A DNA stretch of 64,000 nt, taken from positions 1 to 64,000 of the forward strand of contig MU831944.1 in assembly GCA_029204225.1 (NCBI GenBank), given 5' to 3'. Of this stretch, positions 20,217 through 32,830 are shown in pieces. The notes beneath the pieces were generated by a model, which had not been told where the DNA came from, searched no databases, and worked only from the letters and a program-made list of their open reading frames with translations. Source of the stretch: Diphasiastrum complanatum (lineage: Eukaryota > Streptophyta > Lycopodiopsida > Lycopodiales > Lycopodiaceae). The position numbers and the translations under genes are program-made. Each line of letters opens with the position of its first letter. The stretch's first letter is position 1.

Positions 20217-21970
20217 CTAGAGAATAGTTGTGTCTTGTAATGTACTCACGTCAAGTTGGTGGGAGACACTTGTGCATTTCTTATTTTTATTCACTGACAA
20301 GCTATGTACATATTGTATTGCACTTTCTATTATTAGATTTGTTATTTTTATAAATTTTTTTAGATATTCTAGAAATATAGGGCATCTTTGTAAGAGTTTG
20401 TGTTTTTCCTCTAGAATTTTTTTTTGATAAAGTTGGTATATGATAGGATGAATTGATGTAGATCTCTTTTCATAGTAGATTAATAAGATGAGTTCAAAGA
20501 TGCTTGAAAGATTGTTTAAACCCAAAATGGCCACCAATAGGAGAAGCATGTGAATCAAAGAAGAGTTGAGTGTGTAAAACAAGTGTATAGAATGTGCACA
20601 ATGCAACATAATGGTGGTGTCATTCAACGATATAGATTTGATGGGGCGAGGAATTTAGACTCTTGGCTTGGGAGTTAACGTAAGGATTGATGATTTGCAA
20701 ATAAGTCAAAAGCAACGTGACATCAATAGTGTTTCCACATTTGAAAGGCATAGGCAAGTAGCTCTTTTTCATGGGTCATGGTATAAGTTTTCATAAGAAT
20801 GAAGTTTATGACACCACGGTCTTTGGCAACCAACTCCAATGATACGAACATCAATCTCAACAAGAAACCTTTTGTCAAAGAGGGTAACCATTGTCAAAAA
20901 TTTGGAAACATATTGTTTTACATCATTTTGGGTATGCCAAGGTAGAATGGATTGTATTTGGAAAGTTAATGCGCATATCCAGAAACTTGATTTTGTGGAT
21001 AACAAAGAACACTTGGGGCATTTGAAAGAAGTTCTAGAGCTGATTTATGAGTAATGAGAATGGTACTAAATATCAATATGTCATCAAAGTATACAGGGAC
21101 GCCTAAGAAGAGATTCTAGGACATTATTTGTGATACTATAAAAAGTAGGTGGGCCATTGGTGACTCCTAAAGACATAACAAATAACTCATACAAACTTGA
21201 TGAAATGCGAAAGGCCATCTTGTACTCATTTTTAACATATATATGCTTTGATGATAACCATTTCAGAGGCCAATCTTGGAAAAGGTAGTTGTTTTGTCCA
21301 GTTGGATCAAACAAGTTATAATATGACGATAGGATAGCAACTTTGAACAAATAGTTTGTTCAAAGCTCAATATTCCATACAAAACCACTTACTGCCATTC
21401 TTTTTGTCGACAAGCAAAATAGAAGCTTTATAATAAGTCGTACTAGGGACTATCAAGCCACATTGTAGAAGGTCAATTACTTGGTGCTCTATCTCAAGCT
21501 GCTTATGTTGGGATAGGTAGTAGGTTGCATGGGAGACTGGTGATGTGCTTGGGAAAAGATCAATGCAATGATTAATATTCTGTGTTGGAGGTAAGGAGCA
21601 CGAATCTTCAAAACACATGTTGGTACTAAGTCAATACATAAATAGAAAATCTTAAAAATAGGAGAGATAGATTTTGTTGACTCCTCAAATAAACTGACTA
21701 TAGGAGTCGTTAGAGGACTCGATGCCATCATGAACACATATCGATGTTGCACAAGATGTTCTGGGTAAGCTCCTCCTAAATTGTTTCCATGTGACAACTA
21801 GTAATTATATTAAGAATCAATATGAAGGAATGTTTTTGTGTGTACCCATCTTGTATGACATCTAGACATTGTGTCACTAGATTTATGGTCTTTTTAACTA
21901 TACATAGTCTAGAATGAAAGCAATCATGTGTCACATATTTTGAGAAAGTGCGACACCACATATAAGTAGC
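20217..21970 (-). pseudogene. Ty3/gypsy RT-RNase H-integrase remnant
   Basis: Read on the minus strand, the order is correct for a Ty3 pol gene. RT fingers come first: HQVIDLLQCGLIVPSTTYYK and VDKKNG near 21,400-21,500. The palm follows, with MAFRISSSLYELFVMSLGVT. The catalytic YFDDILIFS lies at about 21,080-21,091, then an RNase H start-like segment (FLVEIDVRIIGVG near 20,885). A frame at 20,217-20,627 resembles the end of the integrase core (LFYTLNSSLIHMLLLLVAI). Several stops and frameshifts break it, and the integrase catalytic core is largely missing. No LTR could be assigned. Confidence 0.7.
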
Positions 21971-22316
21971 TCTTTCTTCAAAATGGAAGGATGCTCATTG
22001 AACTTTTTGGAAATGATCTAAAGTATGTCTCAATTTTAGCCAATCGATTATCTAATTCATTGCCATCCAATAAATTTGGGTATATACTAAGTTGAACCTT
22101 GTCTTGAAATTCCAAAACAAGAGATGTTTTTCTTAACTCAAAGTGCTGCTTTAGGTGAGGCTCTTGAAACTAAAAAATAAATATCTTCATTGCTAAAAAA
22201 CGGATCACATTTCGCCCATTTTATTTAAAAGTGAGGCTTGCCTACACTCCTCGGCCACAAGGACTCCTTGTAGGCTTTCCATTGTAGAAAGGTTCTTTTC
22301 GATGGCATAGGATTGG

Positions 22317-22794
22317 TGTTATGGCCATATTCGATTAAGGACCTGGAATAGTCCTAATATGGTAGACCGGCCCTCCAGTGTTCGAGATTATTGGTCACGC
22401 CATGATTTAATTCCATGTCAAGGCCTGTTTGTGACTAATTACCTTGAGAGGACCCAGACACTCTAATTGAGACATATAGAGTATTGCATGTCTGTGTGAC
22501 AGATATAGGCAGGAGGACTGCACAAAGAGATGAGACCTATTTATAGTTGACCTGCATGGGGGTTGCATGGCTTTATGCACATGACTCTACTCTCTATATA
22601 ATGAGGTAGGGATTCTCCCGTCGACATATTGGATTTAGGTTACCAGTTTCTCTCTTCTCCTCTTGCTTCACATGGCATGGCTTGGGGGCTAGATCCAAGT
22701 TTGATCTAGGATTGGTTGGGCAGTTTGGCTCCATAGTCTCTTCTATTGTGTTCTCCTATCCTCATCTTAGGGGCAATCCTTGAGGGTCCCTACA
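22317..22794 (+). mobile_element. LTR of a LARD-like element
   Basis: The right border is secure. It ends CCCTACA and is followed after one base by TGGTATCAGAGCC (22,796-22,808), the initiator-Met primer-binding site. A TATA-like TCTATATAATGAG lies at about 22,593-22,605. The left border (TGTTATGGCC at 22,317) is a guess from the TG start, because no second LTR copy was found. Confidence 0.55.
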
Positions 22795-22795
22795 T

Positions 22796-22808
22796 TGGTA
22801 TCAGAGCC
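22796..22808 (+). promoter_or_regulatory. Primer-binding site, tRNA-iMet
   Basis: TGGTATCAGAGCC matches the complement of the plant initiator tRNA 3' end and lies one base after the LTR. Confidence 0.8.
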
Positions 22809-25800
22809 CGACTAAGATGCGGTCTTGGATAGGAGTTGGAGACAAGCCTACATTAATTTGGAAGTTGAAGTGCTTGGATTTATATCCCAGTTGGAGTGCT
22901 GTTTTTTCTCAAGGGGATTATGGAGTTGGATTCACAAATTCCAAATATGTAGCATTCTTTTTGAAATTTATGGTAGAGTGCACTTCTAAATAGATTTTTT
23001 GGTGAAAGATGCCGCGAATTGGTTGAATCAATATGTGATTTCATGATTTCTTGAGGAAGCTTTCAATTGATGTAGAATGAGCTGCATGGGTATATCTTGT
23101 TGTTTATCTTATAACTAGCTTCTGCTGGATAAAGGAGTGCGATAACAAGCATAATTCCATAAGGTTTTGAATCATATCTTCTTGTTTCATTGAAAGATTG
23201 ACTGTAAATCAATTCTTTCTGGTTGTTATGAACAGTATGCAAGTTAGAAATATGACTCCAAGAATTGCATGCCGAGGATTAGAAGGTTTTTTCTAGTCAA
23301 ATCCTCCAATGAATCAGCATGTATAAGAAAGCTGTTTGGAAAAGTCTATGTTACTTCTTTAATTCGGAGTAGAGCTTAAAGCTAGGACATCAAGAGGTTA
23401 TTCATTTTTTCTTGAAGTTGTATTTCCTGGTGAAAGTAGCAATCAGATACTTATTCTAGGAGAAAATGATGCATGCAGATTGTAATTCTTCTCTAAAAGC
23501 CTTTGTTGTGAATGAGGGAAGGGTAGAGATGTAACCCTGGTTTATTCATCCTTTGCAACTGTCTGGACTTTGCAATAAACAGTAAAATATGGCCGAGCTG
23601 TATGTGGTGGAAGAGAGAGCCGGCCCTAACTCTTTTTTCATTGTTGAGGGTTTTGTTTTGTGGGCCCATGGCCTTTTGTGTTTTTTGAAACCCTTATTGT
23701 TTGGGCTTCTAGCATGAATGCGCAAAGTGTTTTGAGTCAGTTACAGCGTGATGAGTGGTTGGCAATTTTGTAAAATTAGTTGACTATTTGCATCAGTGTG
23801 GTTACATGCCAGTGGATCAAGGTTTGGAGAGAATTTTTGACTTTTGGTAGCTTTGAGTTGGTTCCAAATCGGTTTTCGAGAACAACTCCGGATATTCAAG
23901 TTACTAACACCCGGATAGAGAAATTTTGGTTTCTTGGTATTTGATAGTCAACATTTAGCATTGAATTTTTGTATTGTTTCTCGTAACGGGAGTAGAAAGA
24001 ATTGGGATTTCCTTACTCTAGGAACAATCTGCATGTTTTTGGGCTTTATTATTTTGACATTTTTTTATTGCTACGCCAGTTTTGGGAACTTTAGTACTAT
24101 TTGACCTTTGGAAGCTGTAATAATCAATTTTGGAAATGAATTTTTTTCAAAGCCGATCTTGACGGAAAGGTAAGAATGGTATGGTTCTCAGGCTTTTACC
24201 CAAAAGAGAAATTTGATTTCTTGGTACGATGCTATTTAAACCATTTAGCTCTGGAGTATTGGTACTCCCAGTAAAAGAAGTTAAATCGTGTTTTTGATTT
24301 TTTCTCCTTTTCAAATCGATGGACACCGATGGGTTGGTTATTGTGTTCTTGATGATTTTGATCATTAACATTGAATGAACCAAAATCTTTCGAAATACTT
24401 GTTAAAGTAATCAATTGGAATAAAATGGAGAATATTTGGAGGTAGTTCTTTATTCTTCGACAAAAATTTTGTGTGAAATACAGAAAAAGAAGTACCCGAA
24501 TCCAAATTTTATGTATTTTTTTTTCTTAATTACAGATTACTTTAACGAAGTAATTTCTTAAACCAGTATATTGAAAAGAAAAAAACAGACCAATTTTATT
24601 GAAAAAATCGTAATAATAGGAATAAAAAAATGATTTCATTTCCAATTAAATCCCATGGTGAATTACATTCAAAAGATCAGACTAGTAGTTGATTTTTGTA
24701 TATCAGTAATTCAGCCCAAGTATAGGATAGAAATGAAATTGTTTAAGATTTTTTTCCTACAGTAATTAATTTTAAAACATATACTAATGTCGTTACATCT
24801 TCTTAGTACCTTAGCTGAAATAGATTTTCGGGGACTGAAAATTTTGAGGGAAGAAGAGTGGACATCAATGGTAGTAAGTGTGATCGGGAAATGTATTTCG
24901 CAGTTAGGATTTTAGGTAAATCCCAGTAAATAACTGCTTAATACCGATTATTAATTTCCTGAATTAAATTCATTTAATTGAATTGTAATTGATATCTTTG
25001 TGACCATTGAGTTATCCGCAGTTTTGGATGTCAATTGTGATGTTAGAAGTGGAATCTGATACGTGGATTACATTGGATCTGTTAGTGTCAGAAGCTTGTC
25101 CCTAAATTACATCAGTAGGGGATTCGAAGCTTGTCAGTAACCAGAAAGATTCAGAGTGTAATAGTGAACCATGTTATTTCTTCTGCTTAGATCACAAAGT
25201 TAGATGTGGATTTGTGGTATCCATCTGATAGGCATGCCATTCATCCAAATAAATTGGATTCTCCAGTATTTGGAACAAGAGATAATATCCTATAGTGATT
25301 ATAGGACAGCTAGATGATCAATCACATCTCTAGAATATCAGATAAGGCGATTAAGGATTTTCTGGAAAGAAAACTTGATGGTATGGGACATCAGTAATTT
25401 TGAAAAAGAAATTCTAGGACTGTAAAGATCTGATGATCAATGGTGTGTTTTAGTACCTAGTCGCGATATGGGAAAAATAAAACCGTTTGATCAAATGTGG
25501 GATATTTTGGAAAATTTTGAGGTTTAATCTAGATCCCAATGTGGTATCTCATTATTTACAAAATCAGAGACCCTCAAATCTATTTCTCGCTTTCTTAATT
25601 AATCCTTTACTTCTTGGTATATAGGACATCAGACTGGTTTATATGACTCTTTCCAGCATAAAGTTATTCTTCTGAAAGACTGTTTGTTATGTCATATAAT
25701 TTACTACTTGTGTGAATAGACTTGGAAGTCAGATATATTCTAAAGTCAAAGTGGTTCAATGTCTTAAACCTTGGATATCTCTGTTGCATAAATGGATTTA

Positions 25801-27069
25801 AGAGGAATGATAGTTCAGTCACTCAGGTTGAAAATATTTGAAGGAAAAGTCCTGTTTGTAATAGAGTGAATCCTTTTGAGGAATGCACTTATTACTGACT
25901 TTTCATGGATTTGGATATTTTCATATGTCATCTTTCCAGTTAACTTTTATGGAAATTGATAATTTCCTTAAAAGGAGGGGTGAAGTGGTGGAATGAAATT
26001 CTATTTGGGAATCTGTAGGCTGCATAGTTTTTTGTTAGAGAACCAACTGTGGTATAGAAATGAAATTTGGTTTGAAAGAAATTTCAGATAGATTCAAAGT
26101 AAGATACCTAATTGGAACTTTTCGAAAAAGAGGAATTCTCTAGGGATTGTGTGGACAATCTGGAACTAGAACAGGGTTTGAAATTTGAATCATTATCTAT
26201 AAGTAGTACAATAAAAAGTCAAAGGTTACTAATTGGAATAGAAGTAAGTTTGATCATAATTTGAGTTTGAGAGTTCTATATTGGATCAACCTAATCTTAG
26301 TTTAGTACTAGGATCAGAGAGGGGTTGATTGAGTGGAAGAAATTATGTAAAGAGGTAAACTGGGTTGGAAAACTGCTAAGAGTGAATTTTATTTGTCTCA
26401 AAGATTTTTTTTAAAAATATGTTATTTACTCATGAGAAATAGAAAATATTTTGTAGCTGAGTTACAAGATCTCAAGTGAGATATGTGAGTAACATATGTG
26501 GATTCTGGAGGAATTTGCAAGATAAAAATGTGTTTTTGTACTGGGTCATAGTGAGATTATTCACATATGTGCACAAATAATCTTGTATGAATCTAATGTG
26601 TATTCATGGTTACTAGGGTTATTTGGTGCACTTAACCTAGTCAGTGAACATAGACATATGATCAAGTATTGTTTTGACAGATACTTACAGAGCTAACAAA
26701 TCTTTGTATAGAAGATTTATCAATAATTAGGATAATGCACATCACCTCTTACTTCTACAACTACCTTATCTAGATCTAAGATTTGAAAATTCTTTTGTAT
26801 TTGTATTCTTGAGTTTGTAGTGCTAATCGAGGAACCATTTGATAATCTAGATTCCTAATCCTCCCATGTAGCCAACTTTATCGCATGATTGTCATTACTT
26901 GTTATGATTGTTGCCTTGAGCTTTTGTACCAATTTGAGTTGACAAGATCATGAGCTGAGTTTTTATCAAATAAAACATGCATGACTTTGTCAAAATAGTA
27001 TCACTCATTTGCATCATATCTTAAGAAAAAAACATTGTCATGTTTAGACAACAACTTTCACATACTTTG
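22809..27069 (+). mobile_element. Non-coding internal region of a LARD-like element
   Basis: About 4.2 kb of AT-rich sequence follows the primer-binding site. No frame exceeds about 80 codons, and no gag, RT or integrase motif was seen on either strand. Large LTR derivatives with a non-coding interior (LARDs) fit. The 3' LTR was not found, and the right limit is only the start of the next element, so later insertions may be included. Confidence 0.4.
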
Positions 27070-28078
27070 TGATGAGAATCGAAGCAGTCGCGACCGCGAA
27101 TCAAGCACGATCCTCTTGCGACTCGGATGGAGTTCAAATGCGATCGCTGGACACTGTCTACTGAATCGCTCCTACGATCCTCCAAAGTGTAGTTAGGCAC
27201 TGCTGATCTACGTTTATAAAATTAATGCAGCATTCAACATAGTTTCAACCAAGATGCGAAATTAAAATGAACAAGAGAATCTAGACACATTTGCATTCGA
27301 GATCAGACACAACAAGAAAAATCATCTATATTGATCTTTCTCTTATTCTTCAAGCACTGCATGCAAATTCACGCAGTGCGTTGGTGTCGGAGAAACACGG
27401 TTCTCTCACGAGTAATCGTCTCACTTTACTAGCGGACAGTTGGATCTACAGATCCTAGACAGAATTGTCTTCGCATGCAGGCGGACATGTATTCTGTAAT
27501 TTTATCTTGATTGCTTACTAGCATCAGACTACTTCATTACACTTTATGTGTATTTTGTCATCTATATGTCAAGTATCATCCAATAAGTACAGTCGCTCTA
27601 TGTAAATCTAAGATTAGAGTGATTAAGCATCTACAACAAATCAAGGAATTACAAGAGTGGCAAATTAGCCACAACCTAGGGAGTATCTGCTGACGTCATG
27701 CCATCAGATCAGATTTCTGTACTTCTGGATACTTGCGTGATCTTTGTTGGTACTCTTTGGAGCGTGAGGGCAAAACGAGTTTTGCGATATTTTTCGTGTC
27801 GCGTCGTTGGTTTCATTTTGGTCGTCTGCCTTCTCTCATACTGGACCGCAAAAGATTCTCATTCGTGAATGTTTCGTATTCGCAAACTGTTCGTCTTCGT
27901 TTCTTTTGACTTTCCTGTTCGCGAATCGTTCGTCTTCATTTCCTTTGACCTTCGTGTTCACGTTCGTCTTTGTTTCCTTTGACCTTCGTGTTTGCGAACC
28001 GTTCGTCTTCGTGTTTCGTGTCAGACGGAGGGCTGAAAGCTAGCAAGGCCTTGTAGTTAGAAACATTTTGTTTCTTCA
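27070..28078 (-). mobile_element. Probable 3' LTR of a Ty1/copia element
   Basis: On the minus strand a purine tract (GAGAGGGAGC) after the RNase H frame is followed by TGAAGAAACAAAATG. The segment then runs about 1 kb to an end at CTCATCA. TG/CA ends and placement after RNase H support an LTR. With no partner copy the left border is tentative. Confidence 0.5.
27868..28020. repeat. Imperfect tandem repeats within the LTR
   Basis: Units of about 35-45 bp share TTCGCGAATCGTTCGTCTTC and TTTCCTTTGACCTTCGTG. There are about four copies. Confidence 0.75.
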
Positions 28079-29620
28079 GCTCCCTCTCAACGCATGATAG
28101 CTACCGAGACTGCTCCTTTGTCTCTCAAAGAGTCCTTTGTCCAGGGCTTTAGTGAAGATGTCAGCAACCATGTCTTTCATTCCGATGAAGGTGGTCTGCA
28201 GCATCTTCTTTTCAATCAGATCCTTGATCAAGTGGTACTTGATCGCAATGTGCTTTGTTCTAGAATGGAACACGTGATCTTTCGTCAGGTGTATTGCAGA
28301 GGTGTTGTCCATCTGCAAGACCAGAGGGTCGTTCCTTGTCTCATCCAATTCGTCTAGGAACTGCCTTAGCCAGATTATCTCGTTGGCCATCTTTGCTGAT
28401 GCTACGTACTCTGCTTCACAGGATGACTGGGCTACTATGGTCTGCTTCTTGCTGACCCAGAGAACTGCTGCTCCTAATGCGATGGTGCATCCTCATGAGA
28501 CGCTCTTACAGTCGTCCTTTAGAGATGCCCAACTAGCATTGCTGTAGGAAAGTATCTTGAAACCTGCACCACGACAATAGCACAGCCCGTAATCCCTCGT
28601 TAATTGAAGATATTGCAAAACTCGTTTCACAATCTTCCAATGTGTCAAGCCTGGATTCGTGCAAAATTGGCTCATCCTGAATATTGCATAAGCAATATCA
28701 GGACATGTGTTGTCTGCAAGGTACATCAGTGATCCTATCAGCTTCCTGTAAGGTGTGAGCTGCATCTGTTCTCTCTCTTCCTCAGTCTTCAGACAGTCAT
28801 CATTTGTCAGCACCGTCCCTGCGAGCATTGGAGTGTTCGCTCCTTTGCAGTTCAGCATCCCAAAGTCTTCTAGGATCTTCTGGGTGTATTGGACTGATGA
28901 AGGTATAACCTACCTCCCTCATAGTCCCTTTCAATTTGTAAGCCTAGGTAACACCTGGGTTCTCCCATATCCACTATCTCGAAATGTTTCGAGATGTCTG
29001 TCTTCACTTCAACAATCAGCTGCTCACTCCTGCAAAGTATCAGAGTGTCGTCCACATGTACAGCCACAATGATGATCTGCCCATCTGTATATACAATGGA
29101 GTCAGCCAACAGAGGCTTGAATCCTAATGATTTCAGGGCTTGATCTTTCTTCTTATACCATTGTCGGGCTGATTGTTTTAGACCTTAGATACTTCTATGC
29201 ATTCTGTGTGCATAGTCAGGAACTGAATTCGACCTGGGGGTTGATCCATATAGACCTCTTTGTCTAGTTCGCCATGCAAGAAGGCTGTCTTCTCGTCCAC
29301 AATGTGGATCCTGAGGTCATTAGTTGCTGCATATGCAAATAACAGATGTAGAGACGAATGTTTGATGACAGTAGAGAAGGTTTCAGTGTAGTCAATACCA
29401 TATCTCTGAGAAAATCCCTTCGCTACCAGTCTTGCCTTGTATTTCGTCACATTCCCATTTGGTCCGTATTTGAGCTTGAAAACCCATTTGCATTTCACAG
29501 TCTTGCACTTATGTGGTAATGGCTCCAGCGTCCATACCTGGTTCTTCCTCATGGACTCCATCTCTTCATTCATGGCTCGGATCCATCTATATAAATATGT
29601 GCCTATAGCTACATACCCTA
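28079..29620 (-). pseudogene. Ty1/copia RT and RNase H remnant
   Basis: Four fragments in different frames follow the copia order. The RT start (CKWVFKLKYGPNGNVTKYKA, then LVAKGFSQRYGIDYTETF) is at 29,178-29,573. The catalytic AVHVDDTLIL is in 28,870-29,109. Connection and RNase H start are in 28,493-28,858 (YRKLIGSLMYLADNTCPDIA). The RNase H end with SRTKHIAIKYHLIKDLIEKK and DIFTKAL is in 28,076-28,390. The catalytic Asp pair survives, but frameshifts separate every domain. No gag, protease or integrase belonging to this copy was found. Confidence 0.85.
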
Positions 29621-30428
29621 AGTTTGGGTTGAAGTAGTAATGACTTTTGCTTCACCTAGCAAAATGGAAACAAGGGGACATGGACATGGACATTAGTTGT
29701 AGCATGTGTTTTGTTGCCATGTGGGCTCCCCAACTGTAGGTATTCTCCATGTAGTATGTCCCTCATAACCTCTCACCTTTGTGACCTTATTTTCTCACAC
29801 ATTTACAACATGACCGAAACACTTGGTTGCCTAGTCTTAATTTTGTCCCATCTTATTGCATTCACAACAACTTTATGCAATGATGCTTTGGCTCTCATTT
29901 ATACAATGTTCAATTTTCATCATAAAAATTTTCATTGCAGGAACATCATGATGATGTCATACCCTTTGCTCCTCACCCATGTACTTCTTGATGGATGGAT
30001 TGTGCAACTGCTCTAGTAAACATCTATTAGGATTTCAAAGAGCTATTATTTTCCCTACTAAAAGTAAGAATTTTTTTTTAACTTGGAGACAATGTGAGAA
30101 GACTTGCATCAAGGTGTCGCACATGGAGAAGGGCTACTACCCTATGATACAACTTCTGGGTATGAGTGCCAAAATGCTTTTATCATTACACCACTCTATA
30201 TCATCCTTTCATATGCAATGATAGGTACTCTCATATGATTTTCTTAGGAACAATACATGCATGAAAAAAAAAAAATGGAAGTCATTCCAATATTGAGTGC
30301 ATACCTCATTTAGCTCTTTCCTTTGAATCATGATGTTTCACCAAAACTTATACCTTCTCCATCATGTGGTTTATCTCCTTGAAGACCTTGCCAACACAAG
30401 GCTTCTCTCCATTAACCAACCTAACTAT
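29621..30428. other. No gene seen
   Basis: The two frames of about 80-100 codons here show no domain. AT-rich. Confidence 0.4.
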
Positions 30429-31110
30429 TGTTAAAATTTCACAATTCTAACTTGACTAGTTTTTGGTCATATGACTTGTAATTGGTAAGATGGCCATGTA
30501 ATTGGATGCCACACATGCAAAATAGCATAGGATGATTTTCCAAAGCTTTATTCTACATGTTACATTGTGGTGGTACCTTTGAAAAGAGGCCAAAAAAGTG
30601 CATAGATAGGGTAGAGAGAAAATAGGACCCAAAAATAACATGTTTTTCATTATTTTTGGATCTCGAGATCTAGACCCCTAATTAGATGTTAGGGTTAGGT
30701 TATGTTGAGTTCATATAAGCCCTAAAATGCTCAGATCCGAGCTGCCTATGTGTAAATATGTGATGAATTTTTCATCAATCAATGAGTAAAAATTTGGTTT
30801 TCCATCTTTTAATGTTGTTGGTCATTCATATGCTTGATATTTGCTATTTATGTTGAGTTCTTTTCAATTGTGGGATTGATTAGCAAGTTAAGGTATTGTA
30901 CTCTTCTTGTGGCAGTCCATACATTCACACGTGTGAAGGAAATTGCAAGTGATTGAACCTTATAGTGGAGTTCAAGCCAAGGGAAAACTAGGAAACACTA
31001 AATTGGTTGGTGTTTTTGCTATAGGATCTCAATTGGATCCATTCAAGGTGCTTCCTCCATCATTTCAAACATTTATTAAAGTCTTTTATCCATCAAGCAT
31101 AGCTTGCTAC
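30429..31110 (+). mobile_element. Diverged LTR related to the young copia element
   Basis: The start TGTTAAAATTTCACAATTCT aligns with the reverse complement of the young LTR at 53,395-54,076 over about 110 bp. A conserved palindrome TTCACACGTGTGAA recurs at 30,924-30,937. The right end is uncertain. The orientation is plus, opposite to the integrase fragment that follows. Confidence 0.6.
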
Positions 31111-31124
31111 AATTACCTCGGCTT

Positions 31125-31720
31125 GTTGCCCCTTGCTTTGATATGTGAGCGTTGTTGGCCCTTGATGATCTTCTAAGTGTGGTAGGTTGACTTGGTTCAA
31201 GCTCCTCCTCAAAATCAAGATCATCTTGATTCTTGGCCACTATCCTCTTGATTGTTGAGATTGTTGAAGCTTGTGCATCTTGTACTCATCAAAGATTACA
31301 TCTCTAGATACCACAAACTTATCCAAGGATGGAAGATATACCTTGTATCCCTTACTTGAGTTTCCATACCCCCGAGCATGATCCCCTTTCTTGATGATGG
31401 ATCTTCCTTTGTCCTTGTCTCCAAAGGCTCATGCACATAACAAGTGCATCCAAAGACAAATAATTGGCACAAGTGAGTGACTCACCCCAAAATGACTTTG
31501 GCAAGCATGCATCTAATCTCAAACACTCACATAATGTTCTATTTCTCCTCTTGGCCACCCCATTTTTTTGAGGGGTGTAGGGACAAGATAGCTCCTTCTT
31601 GATTCTCTCTTTCTCACAAAGATCTTTGAACTTATTGGAGATATACTCTCCTCCATTATCTGTTCTAAGGATCTTTATGCTTTGATTGTAGATTGATCTA
31701 AAATGAATCTAACTATATAC
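31125..31720 (-). pseudogene. Ty1/copia integrase fragment, same family as 48.6-52.6 kb
   Basis: Minus-strand reading includes RRNRTLCECLRLDACLPKSF and WGESLTCANYL. These match residues 610-642 of the intact polyprotein apart from small deletions. Flanking sequence matches the intact copy through the linker after integrase. RT, gag and protease are missing. The adjoining LTR is in the opposite orientation. Confidence 0.7.
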
Positions 31721-31849
31721 ACGCACATTTTCTACTTCCTTTCACACGTGGGAACAGGCTCCACACGTTTGAGATCTCAATATGAACCTAGATCTAAAGA
31801 TTAACATATTACATCAACCAAGTTAGAAGTGACAATTTCAACACTCCTC
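31721..31849 (-). mobile_element. LTR end with polypurine tract (copia-like)
   Basis: On the minus strand GAGGAGGAG is followed by TGTTGAAATTGTCACTTC. This matches the arrangement at the 3' LTR of the young copia element (GTGAGGAG then TGTTAAAAATTC). Only the first part of the LTR remains. Confidence 0.5.
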
Positions 31850-31980
31850 CTCAATGCTAACTTGGTAAATCCAATGTACATCTATAAAAAAAAACTTAAG
31901 AGGCTAATGTTAGCTTCTCAAGTGGTTCCTTTGGCATGGATTTGATGTAAAACCATCCAATGCTATGTGTTGTAGCCACA

Positions 31981-32820
31981 TTACCACAACCATGATAGGA
32001 CTTCTTTGATGGAAATCCATTGCCAACCTCCTTGAAGCACGTTCCACCATCCTGGCTTTCTTGCCTTTGATTCCTTCCAAGCTTGAAGAAGATATTTGAC
32101 TTGCAAAATCCTCCTCCTAGAATATAGATGATTTTTCATGAAGGAAATCTGAGGCCTCCATGCCTCATAATGGCTATGAAAAACAAGACCTTGAGATAGG
32201 TACATGTGTTCACTACCAAGATTTTGCATACTAGTTTGACTAGTCCACAAGGCAAAAGCTTTTTGCATGATTGTATTAATCTTGTGATCAAAAGCAACCT
32301 TGAATTCATTGAGGCTACTTACTTGCTTATGGATACAAGTGTTCTTTGAGGATGATTCAATTGATCTCATAATAAGTTTACACATTTCCTCAACAAATGA
32401 GAAAACACAACTATTGACAATGTGAATAAACAAATCATTCTTGCTCTTATTAGATTCAAGAGCATACATTTGATAAGATAACAAATTGCTTTCTAATTTA
32501 TTTAAAATCAACTTAAAACTATTGAGAATACTAAATATGTCATTAAGAAAGGCTTCATGCTCATCTAGTATTACTTCATTACAACCTTGAGATGCAAAGA
32601 TCTCATCAAAGCAAAATGTCTCATCAAAGATCATATGAGAAGTAATCATGGATGTGTAGAAGTGTGTACCGCCTGAAATTTGCTTCTCTTCCTCATGAAA
32701 TGTGAGCCACATTGACTTGGCATTGCCTTTTGAGAATCTCCATGGAAACATTAGTTGAGAAGACTCCTCCTCAAGCGGTTCCTCCCAAGAATGTAAGTCA
32801 TCAACTACAACTGCTTCCTT
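31981..32820 (-). CDS. Unknown 256-278 codon frame beside an LTR
   Basis: A frame of 256 codons starts at an ATG at 32,749-32,751 and could extend 23 codons upstream in frame (KEAVVVDDLHSWEEPLEEES). It is rich in Ile, Phe, Ser, Asn and Lys (FDEIFASQGCNEVILDEHEA, SFVEEMCKLIMRSIESSSKN) and has Trp-containing ends. No zinc knuckle, protease, RT or integrase motif is present. It lies just upstream of a polypurine tract and LTR end, where some copia lineages carry an extra or env-like frame. A captured host fragment is the alternative. Its coding status is unproven. Confidence 0.35.
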   Translation of the reverse strand, partial: KEAVVVDDLHSWEEPLEEESSQLMFPWRFSKGNAKSMWLTFHEEEKQISGGTHFYTSMITSHMIFDETFCFDEIFASQGCNEVILDEHEAFLNDIFSILNSFKLILNKLESNLLSYQMYALESNKSKNDLFIHIVNSCVFSFVEEMCKLIMRSIESSSKNTCIHKQVSSLNEFKVAFDHKINTIMQKAFALWTSQTSMQNLGSEHMYLSQGLVFHSHYEAWRPQISFMKNHLYSRRRILQVKYLLQAWKESKARKPGWWNVLQGGWQWISIKEVLSWLW

Positions 32821-32830
32821 TTAACATACA

